Shown here one piece after another: positions 42,854 to 64,000 of a DNA stretch of 64,000 bases (position 1 is the stretch's first letter; the number at the start of each line of letters is the position of its first letter). Source of the DNA: Ephydatia muelleri (Eukaryota; Porifera; Demospongiae; Spongillida; Spongillidae). Position numbers and translations under genes: made by a program. The stretch is taken from positions 448,320 to 512,319 of the forward strand of contig JABACO010000017.1 of the NCBI GenBank assembly GCA_013339895.1, given 5' to 3'. Under the pieces are notes generated by a model, which was given only the letters and a program-made list of their open reading frames with translations, was not told the DNA's origin and searched no databases.

Positions 42854-43240
42854 ACCTTACACACAATTGATGCAAAACATCCTGTCTTATGTCCTGTGGC
42901 TTTTGCTCTTTGGAGGTGCCAATTGAGGTGTGTTGGAGATGTGGATGAGTGAGTGTTGTGGTTGAGTGGTTCAGGGAAGGGAGCCAGGGGATGAAGAGGC
43001 TCATAAGGTAGGCTGCGTTGGCAGGAGGGAAAAGTTGTGTCTAGCACACTGGTGTGTACATCTGGCTGCACTCAGCCATGTTTTGGGGTCTATGGGGCGA
43101 TTGTGGAAGTAATTCCATTATCTCATGCCTCACCTCACACCATCCCTTTGTTGGTGTCTGTGGTTCGCAACACACATATACATACACACACACTTGCAAC
43201 ACTTACATGTTAACACTTGCACCCACACACACCACACGCA

Positions 43241-43287
<47 letters not shown>

Positions 43288-46200
43288 CACTTACATGTTA
43301 ACACTTGCACCCACACACACCACACTCACATATATACACACACACACACACTTGCAACACTTACATGTTAACACTTGCACACACACCACTATGCAAATAC
43401 ACACACACGCACACACTTGCAACGCTTGCATGTTAACACATGCGCACATGTACGCACACACACGCACACATTTACACACATGTAGTGAGGGCACTGAAGC
43501 AGTCAGGAATAGTGTAGAAACATTGAAGAGTCAACTTCCTACAAGAGACACTGCACAGAGCCGAGTGGTAAGAGGTTTTGGAACTTGGACAGGGGTAGGG
43601 CATTTGTGTGGGGCAAGATGATGAGACCGGTCAGGTCAATGGTAGGAACAGGCATGTTCCAAGTGGGTATGTACACAGCTCCAATGTTGTGGGTGGGGTT
43701 GCTGCTGTTGATGACTTTGACACATTGTTGTATCCTTCTAGAACTACTACTTGGAGCAGGAAAAGGTGAGGGGAAGGAGGGGAGAAGGAAGAGGTGGGGG
43801 GGGAGGGGAGAGAGGGGAGGGGAGCATGGCCAGAGAAGAGGTAGAAGGAGGGACGGGGAGAGCAGGGAGGGAGGGAATGAGGAAGAGGGATTGAAGAGAA
43901 GATGAACCGAAGATTCATTACAAGCACAACGTTATGTCTCTAAACAAGGCTCAAACTCCCCCGGGCAAGCCGACATGTCTGCAAGCATGCACACTGACAT
44001 GTCTGCTGGTGGCCCACATCTAATTCTTTGTCATTTCAACAATTTCATTCTGTCAAATTGCTCACCCAATTTTCTGCCTTGCCTGCCAGACATCTGTGCA
44101 AGAGCCCTCTCCCTCCTCCCCCATAGTACAGTCTTGACATACTTACCAGCTTGTCTGTTTCTCTGGTCTGGATGGTTTGCATATTTTTAGGATTCAAATG
44201 GGCTCTGTTATGCGATGGTTGTGGGGACACAGTTACGTGTTTGAGTGTAATTAATTGTCCTTCAGAAGTCAACACATTAACATGGCTCACATGATCTCAT
44301 GATGCTTATATGTGGTACTGATCTTTTAGAGAGGTCATCTTATGGACGCTGTCCATGTACTGGTGTAGGCACTGCACTGGTGTAGGTACTGTACTGGTGT
44401 AGGCACTGTACTGGTGTAGGTACTGTACTGGTGTAGGCACTGTACTGGTGTAGGCGCTGTACTGGTGTAGGCACTGTACTGGTGTAGGCGCTGTACTGGT
44501 GTAGGCACTGTACTGGTGTAGGCATTGTACTGGTGTAGGCGCTGTACTGGTGTAGGTGCTGTACTGGTGTAGGCACTGTACTGGTGTAGGTGCTGTACTG
44601 GTGTAGGCACTGTACTGGTGTAGGTACTGTACTGGTGTAGGTACTGTACTGGTGTAGGCACTGTACTGGTGTAGGCACTGTACTGGTGTAGGCACTGTAC
44701 TGGTGTAGGTACTGTACTGGTGTAGGCACTGTACTGGTGTAGGCACTGTACTGGTGTAGGTACTGTACTGGTGTAGGCACTGTACTGGTGTAGGCACTGT
44801 ACTGGTGTAGGCAATGTACTGGTGTAGGCACTGTACTGGTGTAGGCACTGTACTGGTGTAGGTACTGTACTGGTGTAGGTACTGTACTGGTGTAGGCACT
44901 GTACTGGTGTAGTCACTGTACTGGTGTAGGCACTGTACTGGTGTAGGCACTGTACTGGTGTAGGCACTGTACTGGTGTAGGCAATGTACTGGTGTAGGCA
45001 CTGTACTGGTGTAGGTACTGTACTGGTGTAGGTACTGTGCTGGTGTACTGGTGTAGGCACTGTACTGGTGTAGGCAATGTACTGGTGTAGGCACTGTACT
45101 GGTGTAGGCACTGTACTGGTGTAGGCACTGTATTGGTGTAGACACTGTACTGGTGTAGGTACTGTACTGGTGTAGGTACTGTACTGGTGTAGGCACTGTA
45201 CTGGTGTAGGCGCTGTACTGGTGTAGGTACTGTACTGGTTAATGTGGTGTGCCAAAGGCGCTCTAACAAAGCTAAACGAGTACCAAGAAGTGAGTAAAAA
45301 ATTATTGAGAAATGTTTTTATGAGACGGGTGGAATTTCACATATTTAGCTCTGCTATGGGACCTTTGGCTCCAACCCTAAAACCCTAGTTTGTACCCCTA
45401 ATTGCGCAGAGTTAGTTTGTACCCCTAATTGCACAGAGTTAGTTCAATGTTAGGCTGCACTGTTGAAATATGGTACTGGTTTCTCTTCGAGGGCACGGCT
45501 CACATGATCTGTGATGTTCAGCGTTACAATTCCAATCGTAGCTGTGTCTTCATTCGGGAGAGGGGAGGAGGGGTGGAACAATTGCTGGATTATCCTGAAT
45601 GGTTGTTGATACATAATTAGTGTCAAATCCCACAAGTACAATGTGTTATGTGAGTACCCCATTGTGTGTTGGTGAGATGGAGCAGGTGACATGTAGTGTG
45701 TGAGAGGTCGCTGTGTCCTGTCATTAAGCACTATGGGGAGATGGGGGGAGTGGGGGGGGGGGAGGCTTATGGCTGGCCTAGTGTGTGCATGCGGGTGTGA
45801 GGTGTGAGGATATGCCTCCTTGCAACCTGAGGTGTTGCAAGTACATTGAAGTCTCATTAACTGTGTTCATTTTTCTCCTCTGTGTCCCCCCACACCCCAC
45901 CTCCATGTTTCTTTCTTCAGCATATCAAGGCGCTGGAAAGAAAGATCAGGTAAGATGCCTCATCCCCAGGCCTACGTCTGGCACCTCCATCTTTTCTTGT
46001 TTCTTTCACTATCCAATTCTCTGTTCTCTCCATAGGACCTTGGAGGTGCACAGAGATAGGGTATGTCATGCAGTGGGAGTGCTTGTGGTTTGCTATGTGT
46101 GATGGTGTGCCCATGTGTGGTGTGTGATGGTGTATATGTGTGTGTGAGCATGTGTGTGCTTATATGTGTGTGATGGTGTGTGTGAGCATGTGTGTGCTTG

Positions 46201-47062
46201 TACGGGTGTGATGGTGTGTGTGTGAGCATGTGTGTGCTTATATGTGTGTGATGATGTGTGTGAGCATGTGTGTGCTTGTTGTGTGTGGTGGTGTGTGTGA
46301 GCATGTGTGCTTGTACATGTGTGATGGTGCATGTGTGTGAGCATGTGTGTGCTTGTTGTGTGTGATGGTGTGTGTGAGCATGTGTGTGCTTGTTGTGTGT
46401 GGTGGTGTGTGTGATGGTGTATACGTGTGTGTGTGTTGCTGCATTCGTGTATACCTATAAGTGTACACACATGCATGTGAGCATATTTGATGTACTTTCA
46501 CTTTCAGATTGAAGAGCTTCGGGACGACTATACTCTGAAGGTGAAACTCAAGGATGGTGCCTTCAACCTGGGGGAGGCTTTGGCCAACCAGTCCTCCAAG
46601 GGGGCAAAGGAGAAACTGCAGGAGGTCCGGGGGGAGCAAAAGGAACTGGGGGAGGTGAGATGGGACTGGGGACTAGGCATTGGTGGAGATGGAAGCTGCA
46701 CCAAGGACACAGATATTAGGATATTTAGTAGAAGGTGTGGCGTCTAGTCCCGTCTAAAATGCAAACTCTCTTTGTTGGCGTGTGTATCATTTCTAGGTGT
46801 GTGTTATGACTTTGGTCTGCCAAATCTGCTTCCTTCATCCATTGTGGTCCCATCTCAGTTATGACCCACCTCAGCCTGTTGTGTATGGGCAGAAGGTGTG
46901 CGTGACCATATATGGTTGCACCGTGACCCCAATCACTCCCACCCTGCTACCCACTGCAATGTCTGCTACCACCATCTCCTGTTTCAACTTGCCATTGCCA
47001 TGTCTGGCTGGATAGATACCATCCCAATATGGTGGTGTGATGTCATTGGGTGATGTCATTGG

Positions 47063-47096
<34 letters not shown>

Positions 47097-50000
47097 GATG
47101 ACCATGTCCTACCCTTTGCATTGTGTCTCCATTCACCTCCTCCTCCTCCCCATCCTTTCCATAGGACCTGTGTGACATTGAAGATGAACTCGAAACTAAA
47201 TTGGGTGTCTTTACTGTCCACATCAATGGTGAGGGTCTGGGAACGAGACAACTGTGATTATGTTTTGCCACTCACGCTCCCTCTCTTCCCCTCCTCTCCC
47301 CCTCCTCTCCCCCTCCTCCTCTCCTCCTCTCTCCTCCCCATCCTCCTTCCCTCTTCCCCATTCTCCTCTCCTCCTCCCCATCCTTCCCTCCTCCTCTTCA
47401 TCCTCCTCCCCTCCTCCCCATCCTCCTCTCCTCCCCATCCTCCTCTCCTCCTCTCCATCTTATCTCCTCCCCTCTCCTTCCTTCATCCTTCACTTCCTCT
47501 CCCTCCCTCCTCCTCCCCCTCCCTCCAGGTCTGGTGGGGTTAAACCATCCCTCCAGTGGGGAACAGTACGAGGTCCACCTGCAGCTGGCCAGCCAGAAAT
47601 GGAAGGCCAGGTGCAAGATCAGCAGGCAGCAGCAGCTCTGGCAAGACGCTAATGTGAGTGGGGTGGCCTCGTGCTGGGGACCTTGGCATCACCATGACTG
47701 CACGGGGGACCTTGGCATCGCCATGACTGCACGGGGGATCTTGGCACCACCTGTATTGACAAACCTTATACCTCCTCCCCTTTCCCCTCTTCGATCAGAT
47801 TGTGTTCCTTGGCAAGATCATGGATGAGATGTTTGTGAAGATTGTGGAGGTGAGGCGTATCCATGGCAACACTCACATGGGAAGCATGAAATGCCAGACA
47901 AGAGAGCTGCTCTCCTTCTTCCCATTGGTCAGTTTACTTGTGAGGGGTGTCTGGGCGGAGGGGTGAGAGCCTTTGAGTGTGGTCATCATTTTATGGTGCC
48001 TTTCTGTACAGAATGTGACGTTCAATTTCTCCAATGCAAGTCAAGCCAAGCTGAGCCTGAATGTGACGTGGAGGTGTGTACATGTGTGTATGTGTGTGTG
48101 TGTGTATGTGTGTGTGTGTGTGTGTGTGTTATGTATACATGTGTGTGTGCGTGTATGTGTGTGCGTGTATGTATATGTGTGTGTGCGTGTATGTATGTTG
48201 TGTGTGTGTTGTGTGTGTGTTGTGTGTGCATGTATGTGTATGTGTGCATGTATGTGTATGTGTGTACGTGTGTGTGTGTGTGTGTGTGTGTTTGTGTGTT
48301 TGTCATATGGGTGTGCGTGTGCTTTTGCATTTGCACATGCTCTGAATATGTATTTGTGTCTATGTACAAACCAATCGTGTATGTGTGTGTTATGTGTGTA
48401 TGTGTTCTCATACATGTGAGTATATGTTAGTGTGTGTGTGTGTGTATATGATATGTTCATGCATGTATGTTGATCCGCCCTCCTCCTCCCCAGTCCCATG
48501 TGTATATGATGTGTGCGTGTGTTGACCTCCTCCTCCCCAGTCCCATGTGTGTATGTGTGTATATGTGTGCATGCATGTGTGTGACCCTCCTCCCCAGTCC
48601 CATGTGTGCATGTGTGTATATGATGTGGGCATGCATGTGTTTTGATCCTCCTCCTTCTCCTTCTCCTCCTCCTCCTCCTCCTCCTCCTCCTCCTCCTCCT
48701 CCTCTTCCCCAGTCCCATGTTGGGAGAAGACTTTCTATCAGACCTCAGGCTCCAGACCATCCACTGCCTGGTGAGTCCCCAGACCACTGAACCTCTGAGC
48801 AGCAGGACGTCGTTCTATGCCAACGTGGAGCGTCTCCACATGGTTCCGGGCTCGGACAGCATCTTTAATGACACAGGACAGAAAATACAGAAATTGAAGA
48901 TCATAAGAGAGGTGTGTGGCGAGGGAGGGGAGTGTGTGGTGAGGGAGGGGAGTGTGTGGTGAGGGAGGGGAGTGTGTGGTGAGGGAGGGGAGTGTGTGGT
49001 GAGGGAGGGGAGTGTGTGGTGAGGGAGGGGAGTGTGTGGTGAGGGAGGGGAGTGTGTGGTGAGGGAGGGGAGTGTGTGGTGAGGGAGGGGAGTGTGTTGG
49101 TGAGGGAGGGGAGTGTGTGGTGAGGGAGGGGAGTGTGTGGCGAGGGAGGGTGGGAGCAAGATCTCTTGGGAGAGAAGGTGGAGGAGGAAAAAGGAAGGGA
49201 GAGAGAAGGAGATATAGTTAGTGGCAGTAAGAGTGTGTGTTGAAAGGTGGAAGGAGTTGTAGGAAGGGTTTGGGTGAGGTTGTGAAAACTATATGTGTTC
49301 CAATACTGACCATATCTGTAGCCAGAAGAATGTGGTGAAACACCTCCCACTAGCCAAGAGCTGCCCAAAGCAGAGAAAGCTCAGACCAAGAAGAAAACCT
49401 CCAAAGATATGGAGAACGAGTTTGTCTTCTATGATAGAGACGTTCTAGCCTCTGCTGGTACCCACCTGCCTCCTCCTCCCCAGCCTCAAAAGGCACCCGA
49501 GCCACCTCCCACCACCAGAAAAGGCAGCAGCAGTGGAGGGGACAATGTAGGGGGCGCGGCCCAGAAGGTGTCCTCTTCCTCCCTGTACAGCACTGGTACC
49601 CAGGAGTCATCGTCATCTGCTGGGGGGCCCACCAGGGGGGGCTCCCCGGCCCCTGAACTGGTATCCCTGGGGGCCACTGTGGAGAACCTGTTGGGTACTC
49701 TGGAGGAAGCTAAGCAGACCTTTGCACAGCTGAAGGAGCTGGCTGCTCAGCTTGCCCGATTGGATGAAGCGCTGAAGGTGCGTCGGGTGGTGTGGAGTGG
49801 TACTACACTTGCTCTTCCTTATTGTGCTCTGCAATGCATTGACTTTCATGTCTCATTTCCTTTCATCATTCTGTCTCTGTCCTTTAATAACTCTTTTTCC
49901 CTCCCTCCACCTCTGCTCCCTCCCTCCTCTTCCCTTCCCCTCCCCCTCCCTCCTCTTCCCTTCCCTTCCCCTCCCCCTCCCTCCTCTTCCCTTCCCCTCC

Positions 50001-50333
50001 CCCTCCCTCCTCTTCCCTTCCCCTCCCCCTCCCTCCTCTTCCCTTCCCCTCCCCCTCCCTCCTCTTCTTCCCCTCCCCTCCCCCTCCCTCCTCTTCTTCC
50101 CTCCACCCCCTCCTCTTCTTCCCTCCACCCCCTCCTCTTCTTCCCTCCACCCCCTCCTCTTCTTCCCTCCACCCCCTCCCTCCTCTTCCCTCCACCCCCT
50201 CCCTCCTCACTACAGGGAGGCAGGCTCACTAAGGCTCCCTCCATGACACTCAGCGAGAACATGGTTATGGAGTCATTTGACTTCTTGGACAACGATGACC
50301 CAAGAGGGAAGGCATCCTCTGCTCCTTACAGCG
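42354..50333 (+). CDS. RIPOR-like: RIPOR (FAM65)-family RHO-binding protein, 5' and middle part (3' end beyond gap)
   Basis: Exons: 42354-42375, about 42533-42750, 43486-43567, 43742-43765, 45921-45949, 46036-46060, 46508-46654, 47165-47228, 47529-47653, 47799-47927, 48012-48073, 48713-48911, 49322-49777 and 50216-50333. The phases join cleanly. Family landmarks are HIKALERKIRTLEVHRD with IEELRDDYTLKVKLKDGAFN (N-terminal helical region), then DLCDIEDELETKLGVF, GEQYEVHLQLASQKWKARCK and KLSLNVTWSP (C2-like region), and later LVSLGATVENLLGTLEEAKQ and MTLSENMVMESFDFLDNDD. RIPOR1/2/3 bind RHO GTPases and modulate polarity, cell shape and, for RIPOR2, hair-cell stereocilia. Several exons are tiny (22, 24, 25 and 29 bases). 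The helical-repeat C-terminus is not visible and should lie in or past the gap at 51468. Confidence 0.87.
42779..42848. repeat. (CA)n microsatellite in RIPOR-like intron
   Basis: CA tract a few tens of bases after the exon 2 donor. Confidence 0.95.
43171..43475. repeat. Compound CA repeat with about 80-bp direct repeats
   Basis: Three to four copies of a unit containing cttgcaacacttacatgtta, acacttgcaccc and a CA tract precede RIPOR-like exon 3. Confidence 0.9.
44352..45236. repeat. 17-bp minisatellite, about 50 copies
   Basis: Units of actggtgtaggcactgt with few variants fill part of the intron between the 43742-43765 and 45921-45949 exons. Minus-strand ORFs of about 300 codons are artefacts of the 17-base period. 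Confidence 0.97.
46100..46440. repeat. GT-rich minisatellite
   Basis: Repeats built on gtgtgagcatgtgtgtgctt with variable spacers in the RIPOR-like intron before the 46508 exon. Confidence 0.9.
47064..47095. repeat. Poly-G tract
   Basis: A G homopolymer of about thirty bases in the intron before the 47165 exon. Its length is probably unreliable. Confidence 0.95.
47270..47526. repeat. Polypyrimidine intron (ctcctcctcccc-type)
   Basis: The whole intron before the 47529 exon is C/T-rich with irregular short repeats. The associated ORFs on both strands are not genes. Confidence 0.85.
48074..48470. repeat. GT-rich repeat region
   Basis: (GT)n with TATG interruptions directly after the donor of the 48012-48073 exon. 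Confidence 0.9.
48476..48712. repeat. Repeats of a 3' splice junction upstream of RIPOR-like exon 48713
   Basis: The sequence cctcctccccag followed by tcccatg occurs at about 48481-48500, 48529-48547 and 48587-48604. The real acceptor junction is at 48701-48719 (cctcttccccag/tcccatg). Each unit therefore repeats the polypyrimidine tract, AG and the first exon bases. Confidence 0.9.
48912..49150. repeat. 20-bp minisatellite starting at the exon donor
   Basis: About twelve copies of gtgtgtggtgagggagggga begin with the donor of the 48713-48911 exon itself. Confidence 0.95.
49905..50215. repeat. Polypyrimidine minisatellite before exon 50216
   Basis: Units such as cctccctcctcttcccttcc, then ctcttcttccctccaccccc, fill this intron up to the acceptor actacag. 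Confidence 0.9.
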
Positions 50334-50886
50334 GTAGGTCTAATGCATCCACACTTCTCCCCACCCACTCACCCTCATCTCCCTCCTTCACACCCACCCA
50401 CCCTCATCTCCCTCCTCCTCATCCCACCCTCCCCTCATCTCCCTCCTCCCACTCCACCTTCCCCATCTCCCTCCGCTCCACCTTCTCTCATCTCCCTCCT
50501 CCCCATCCCACCCTCTCCTCCCCACTCCACCCTCCCCTCTCTACCTGTTTTTTCTCCTTCCTTTGTTTATAGCCCACATACCACTGGGTCCGAGTGGAGG
50601 GAGGGTGGGATGCCCACATGGGGTGGGATGTTTATAGCCTACATACCCACTGAGTGTCTGCGTCCATCCAGTAGTTGCATGCAGCTATGTGGCATGCTAT
50701 TGATGTGGCTAGCGGGACAAGTGCAGCTGTTCTGTCTTCATGCCATGTGTGCTGAGTATACGTGTACACAACATTCTCGTCAACAAGATGGGATGGTCTG
50801 TGTTGCCTTAGCTGCACATTTCAAACCGTAGGCATTCTTGCTCTGGGACATGTGTGTGTGTGGTGGTGTGCATGTGTGTGCATGTG

Positions 50887-50920
<34 letters not shown>

Positions 50921-51467
50921 GGTGTGGATGTGTGTGTATGTATGTGGTGTGTGTGTATGTGGTGTGTGTGTGTGGTGGTTTACTGCATCAGTGTGAATGT
51001 CATTTAGAGTTTCAATTCTTTTTATTTGCTTTGCAATCACACTTTTCACATTGTAGACAACATATTCTTGTTCTACATGCAGGAAAGAAGGAATAAACAA
51101 AAGTTAACTAATTTCACCTCTTTATCGAGGGCAGTGGGCTGGGGACAAGGGAAGGGACTGAGGATGAGGATGAGTACCTCCCCATAGCAGGGGTTAGGAT
51201 TAGCAGCCAGCAGACCTCCATGCTGGCAGGGGTTAGGATTAGCAGCCAGCAGACCTCCATGCTGGCATGGGTTAGGATTAGCAGCCAGCAGACCACAGTG
51301 TGTCACACATTCCGTGACATAGCTACGGAGGGAGGAGGAGGGTGTGGTTAATATCCTGAGACGTGCATTTGGTATTGTGTTGTCTGTCTGGCAGGTTTTG
51401 ACCACACCCTTATTGTCTTGTGCAACATTCCACTGGCTCCACCCAACACATTGGCATCTTGGGGGTG
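50334..51467. other. Intronic or downstream sequence of RIPOR-like gene up to the gap
   Basis: Contains C/T-rich repeats (50350-50560), GT-rich sequence (50850-50985) and about three copies of a 39-bp unit at 51180-51295 (ccatgctggcaggggttagg plus attagcagccagcagacct). No further exon was found with confidence. Confidence 0.5.
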
Positions 51468-52467
51468 NNNNNNNNNNNNNNNNNNNNNNNNNNNNNNNNN
51501 NNNNNNNNNNNNNNNNNNNNNNNNNNNNNNNNNNNNNNNNNNNNNNNNNNNNNNNNNNNNNNNNNNNNNNNNNNNNNNNNNNNNNNNNNNNNNNNNNNNN
51601 NNNNNNNNNNNNNNNNNNNNNNNNNNNNNNNNNNNNNNNNNNNNNNNNNNNNNNNNNNNNNNNNNNNNNNNNNNNNNNNNNNNNNNNNNNNNNNNNNNNN
51701 NNNNNNNNNNNNNNNNNNNNNNNNNNNNNNNNNNNNNNNNNNNNNNNNNNNNNNNNNNNNNNNNNNNNNNNNNNNNNNNNNNNNNNNNNNNNNNNNNNNN
51801 NNNNNNNNNNNNNNNNNNNNNNNNNNNNNNNNNNNNNNNNNNNNNNNNNNNNNNNNNNNNNNNNNNNNNNNNNNNNNNNNNNNNNNNNNNNNNNNNNNNN
51901 NNNNNNNNNNNNNNNNNNNNNNNNNNNNNNNNNNNNNNNNNNNNNNNNNNNNNNNNNNNNNNNNNNNNNNNNNNNNNNNNNNNNNNNNNNNNNNNNNNNN
52001 NNNNNNNNNNNNNNNNNNNNNNNNNNNNNNNNNNNNNNNNNNNNNNNNNNNNNNNNNNNNNNNNNNNNNNNNNNNNNNNNNNNNNNNNNNNNNNNNNNNN
52101 NNNNNNNNNNNNNNNNNNNNNNNNNNNNNNNNNNNNNNNNNNNNNNNNNNNNNNNNNNNNNNNNNNNNNNNNNNNNNNNNNNNNNNNNNNNNNNNNNNNN
52201 NNNNNNNNNNNNNNNNNNNNNNNNNNNNNNNNNNNNNNNNNNNNNNNNNNNNNNNNNNNNNNNNNNNNNNNNNNNNNNNNNNNNNNNNNNNNNNNNNNNN
52301 NNNNNNNNNNNNNNNNNNNNNNNNNNNNNNNNNNNNNNNNNNNNNNNNNNNNNNNNNNNNNNNNNNNNNNNNNNNNNNNNNNNNNNNNNNNNNNNNNNNN
52401 NNNNNNNNNNNNNNNNNNNNNNNNNNNNNNNNNNNNNNNNNNNNNNNNNNNNNNNNNNNNNNNNNNN
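51468..52467. other. Assembly gap (1000 N)
   Basis: Exactly 1000 N. The contig after it begins with sequence already present at 30147. Confidence 1.
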
Positions 52468-53414
52468 GGAAACCGAATTTGAGGCAATGCCGACACTCCT
52501 GCAGGAAATACTCGTGTTTCGAACCCCTGGGGTAGACCTCTTGTATTTTCCTCAGGGAGTGGAGCTAAGAGACAATATTCGATTATCCATAGAGAGATGG
52601 TGTGGCATCATGTGGTGCAAATAGGAAGTCGACAGCATTAACCGTTCGGACGCTACGACGATTCACGCGCAGAGCATTTTTATAGTTATAATGTTATAAA
52701 ACATAGGACATTTTCAAACTGTCCCAAATATTCACAATTATTCTTTTAGTAAAGATAGACTCTTAATTATTGAATAGAATTGTGACCGTGTCTGCCGTAG
52801 ACTCCCCGTTCGCAACCCGCCTGCACAAGAGATCTTTCAGAACCGATTAATTTAACCAGATGTGTGAACATCAGCAACCGCGTGGTTTGGAGTAAATTTT
52901 TCAGCATGGATCATGATGCTAAATTAGTCCAATCAAGAGCTTTACTAATGTTTCCCCCCCTCCCCCCCTTTGCCCGTGAATCAGGGCAATCGACAATCTA
53001 TGAATGGGTAGGTCTTTGACTATTTTATGTACCGTTCCCCTTTGTGCTATAATTTATGTCCTCTACACAGTAATTCTTAATTAATCTGACTGCCTGTTGC
53101 GGAGGTTTAAGACACTGAATTTAAGTTTTCTATTGTTTGCACTAGAAATTTGTATTATAATATGCGTTAGGTTCTTTGTTGCATTCTTATTATAATTATG
53201 GTATCAATCATTTCCTTCCATTTTGGCATCCCACAATCCTTAACAAAATAACTGACAGCTGGCCACATGGGAGTACATGTACAGGACACGTCTTATCTGA
53301 CAGGTAATTAACCTGCTAGTTTTCTGTTATGATGACATTTCTTTTACCATGACACAACACAGCATTCTCAGCAATGAAATTGAAACACATAAATACCCCC
53401 CTCTGCCATTCAAA

Positions 53415-63820
<10,406 letters not shown>

Positions 63821-64000
63821 CGACCGGTTTGTGCTTGAACTTTAATTAGGAGAGGGGGAAAAAGTCTGCAAGCGTAAAGCAGAGGGGGGAGGGGCACATT
63901 AGCGCATTGTAGGCGGGGAACCGAATCAACTGACCTGCTGCTCTTGTGTGGTTTCGCGTTAATTGTGGGCGTAGTTTCCTACCGTCACTCACGCCAGTCT

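Noticed and set aside
44306..45269. Minus-strand ORFs of about 300 codons with TPVQCLHQYSAYTS repeats
   Set aside because: Artefact of the 17-bp minisatellite at 44352-45236, in an intron of the RIPOR-like gene.
48041..48787. Minus-strand ORF with poly-Arg and TH repeats
   Set aside because: Reads through GT-rich and CTC-rich intronic repeats opposite RIPOR-like exons.

Overview
This window reads as a compact metazoan nuclear genome, most likely a sponge or another early-branching marine invertebrate. Genes are split into many short exons with GT-AG introns. Recognisable products are animal-type: KIF17-class kinesin, RP2, RIPOR, EPS8 and a REJ/GPS receptor. Introns and spacers are full of (CA)n and longer tandem repeats. 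The lineage is an inference from gene content and style only. No bacterial operons, CRISPR arrays, tRNA or rRNA genes were seen. Two 1000-N scaffold gaps (18373-19372 and 51468-52467) divide the window into three contigs.

Contig 1 (1-18372) begins with the last exon of an OGFr-family gene (+). A complete KIF17-like kinesin-2 (-) follows and shares a 116-bp bidirectional promoter with a small unknown gene (+). Next come an RP2-like gene (copy B, -), V-ATPase subunit C (-), a second RP2-like gene with an in-frame amber codon and a scrambled exon (copy A, -), and the final exon of methylthioribose-1-phosphate isomerase (-). KIF17 and RP2 are both ciliary-trafficking proteins in other animals, so the left end may be a cilium-related neighbourhood.

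Contig 2 (19373-51467) holds the 3' part of an EPS8-like gene (+) with a very long extra coiled-coil tail, then a transposon graveyard at 26.8-30.4 kb (a hAT element with perfect 8-bp target duplication, a retroelement fragment, a TIR element and a foldback element). Next is a large receptor gene (-) whose product combines IPT/TIG, REJ, GPS, EGF and transmembrane segments with cytoplasmic MYND zinc fingers. A RIPOR-family gene (+) diverges from it and runs towards the second gap.

Contig 3 (52468-64000) is a near-identical second copy of 30147 to about 41720, including the whole receptor gene. The two copies carry different single-base indels that break different exons, so either the assembly kept both haplotypes with uncorrected errors or there is a recent tandem duplication. 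Several other conserved genes also show isolated one-base frameshifts, which favours consensus error over decay in most cases. Exon edges were placed by eye from splice consensus and family alignment and may be off by a base or two.
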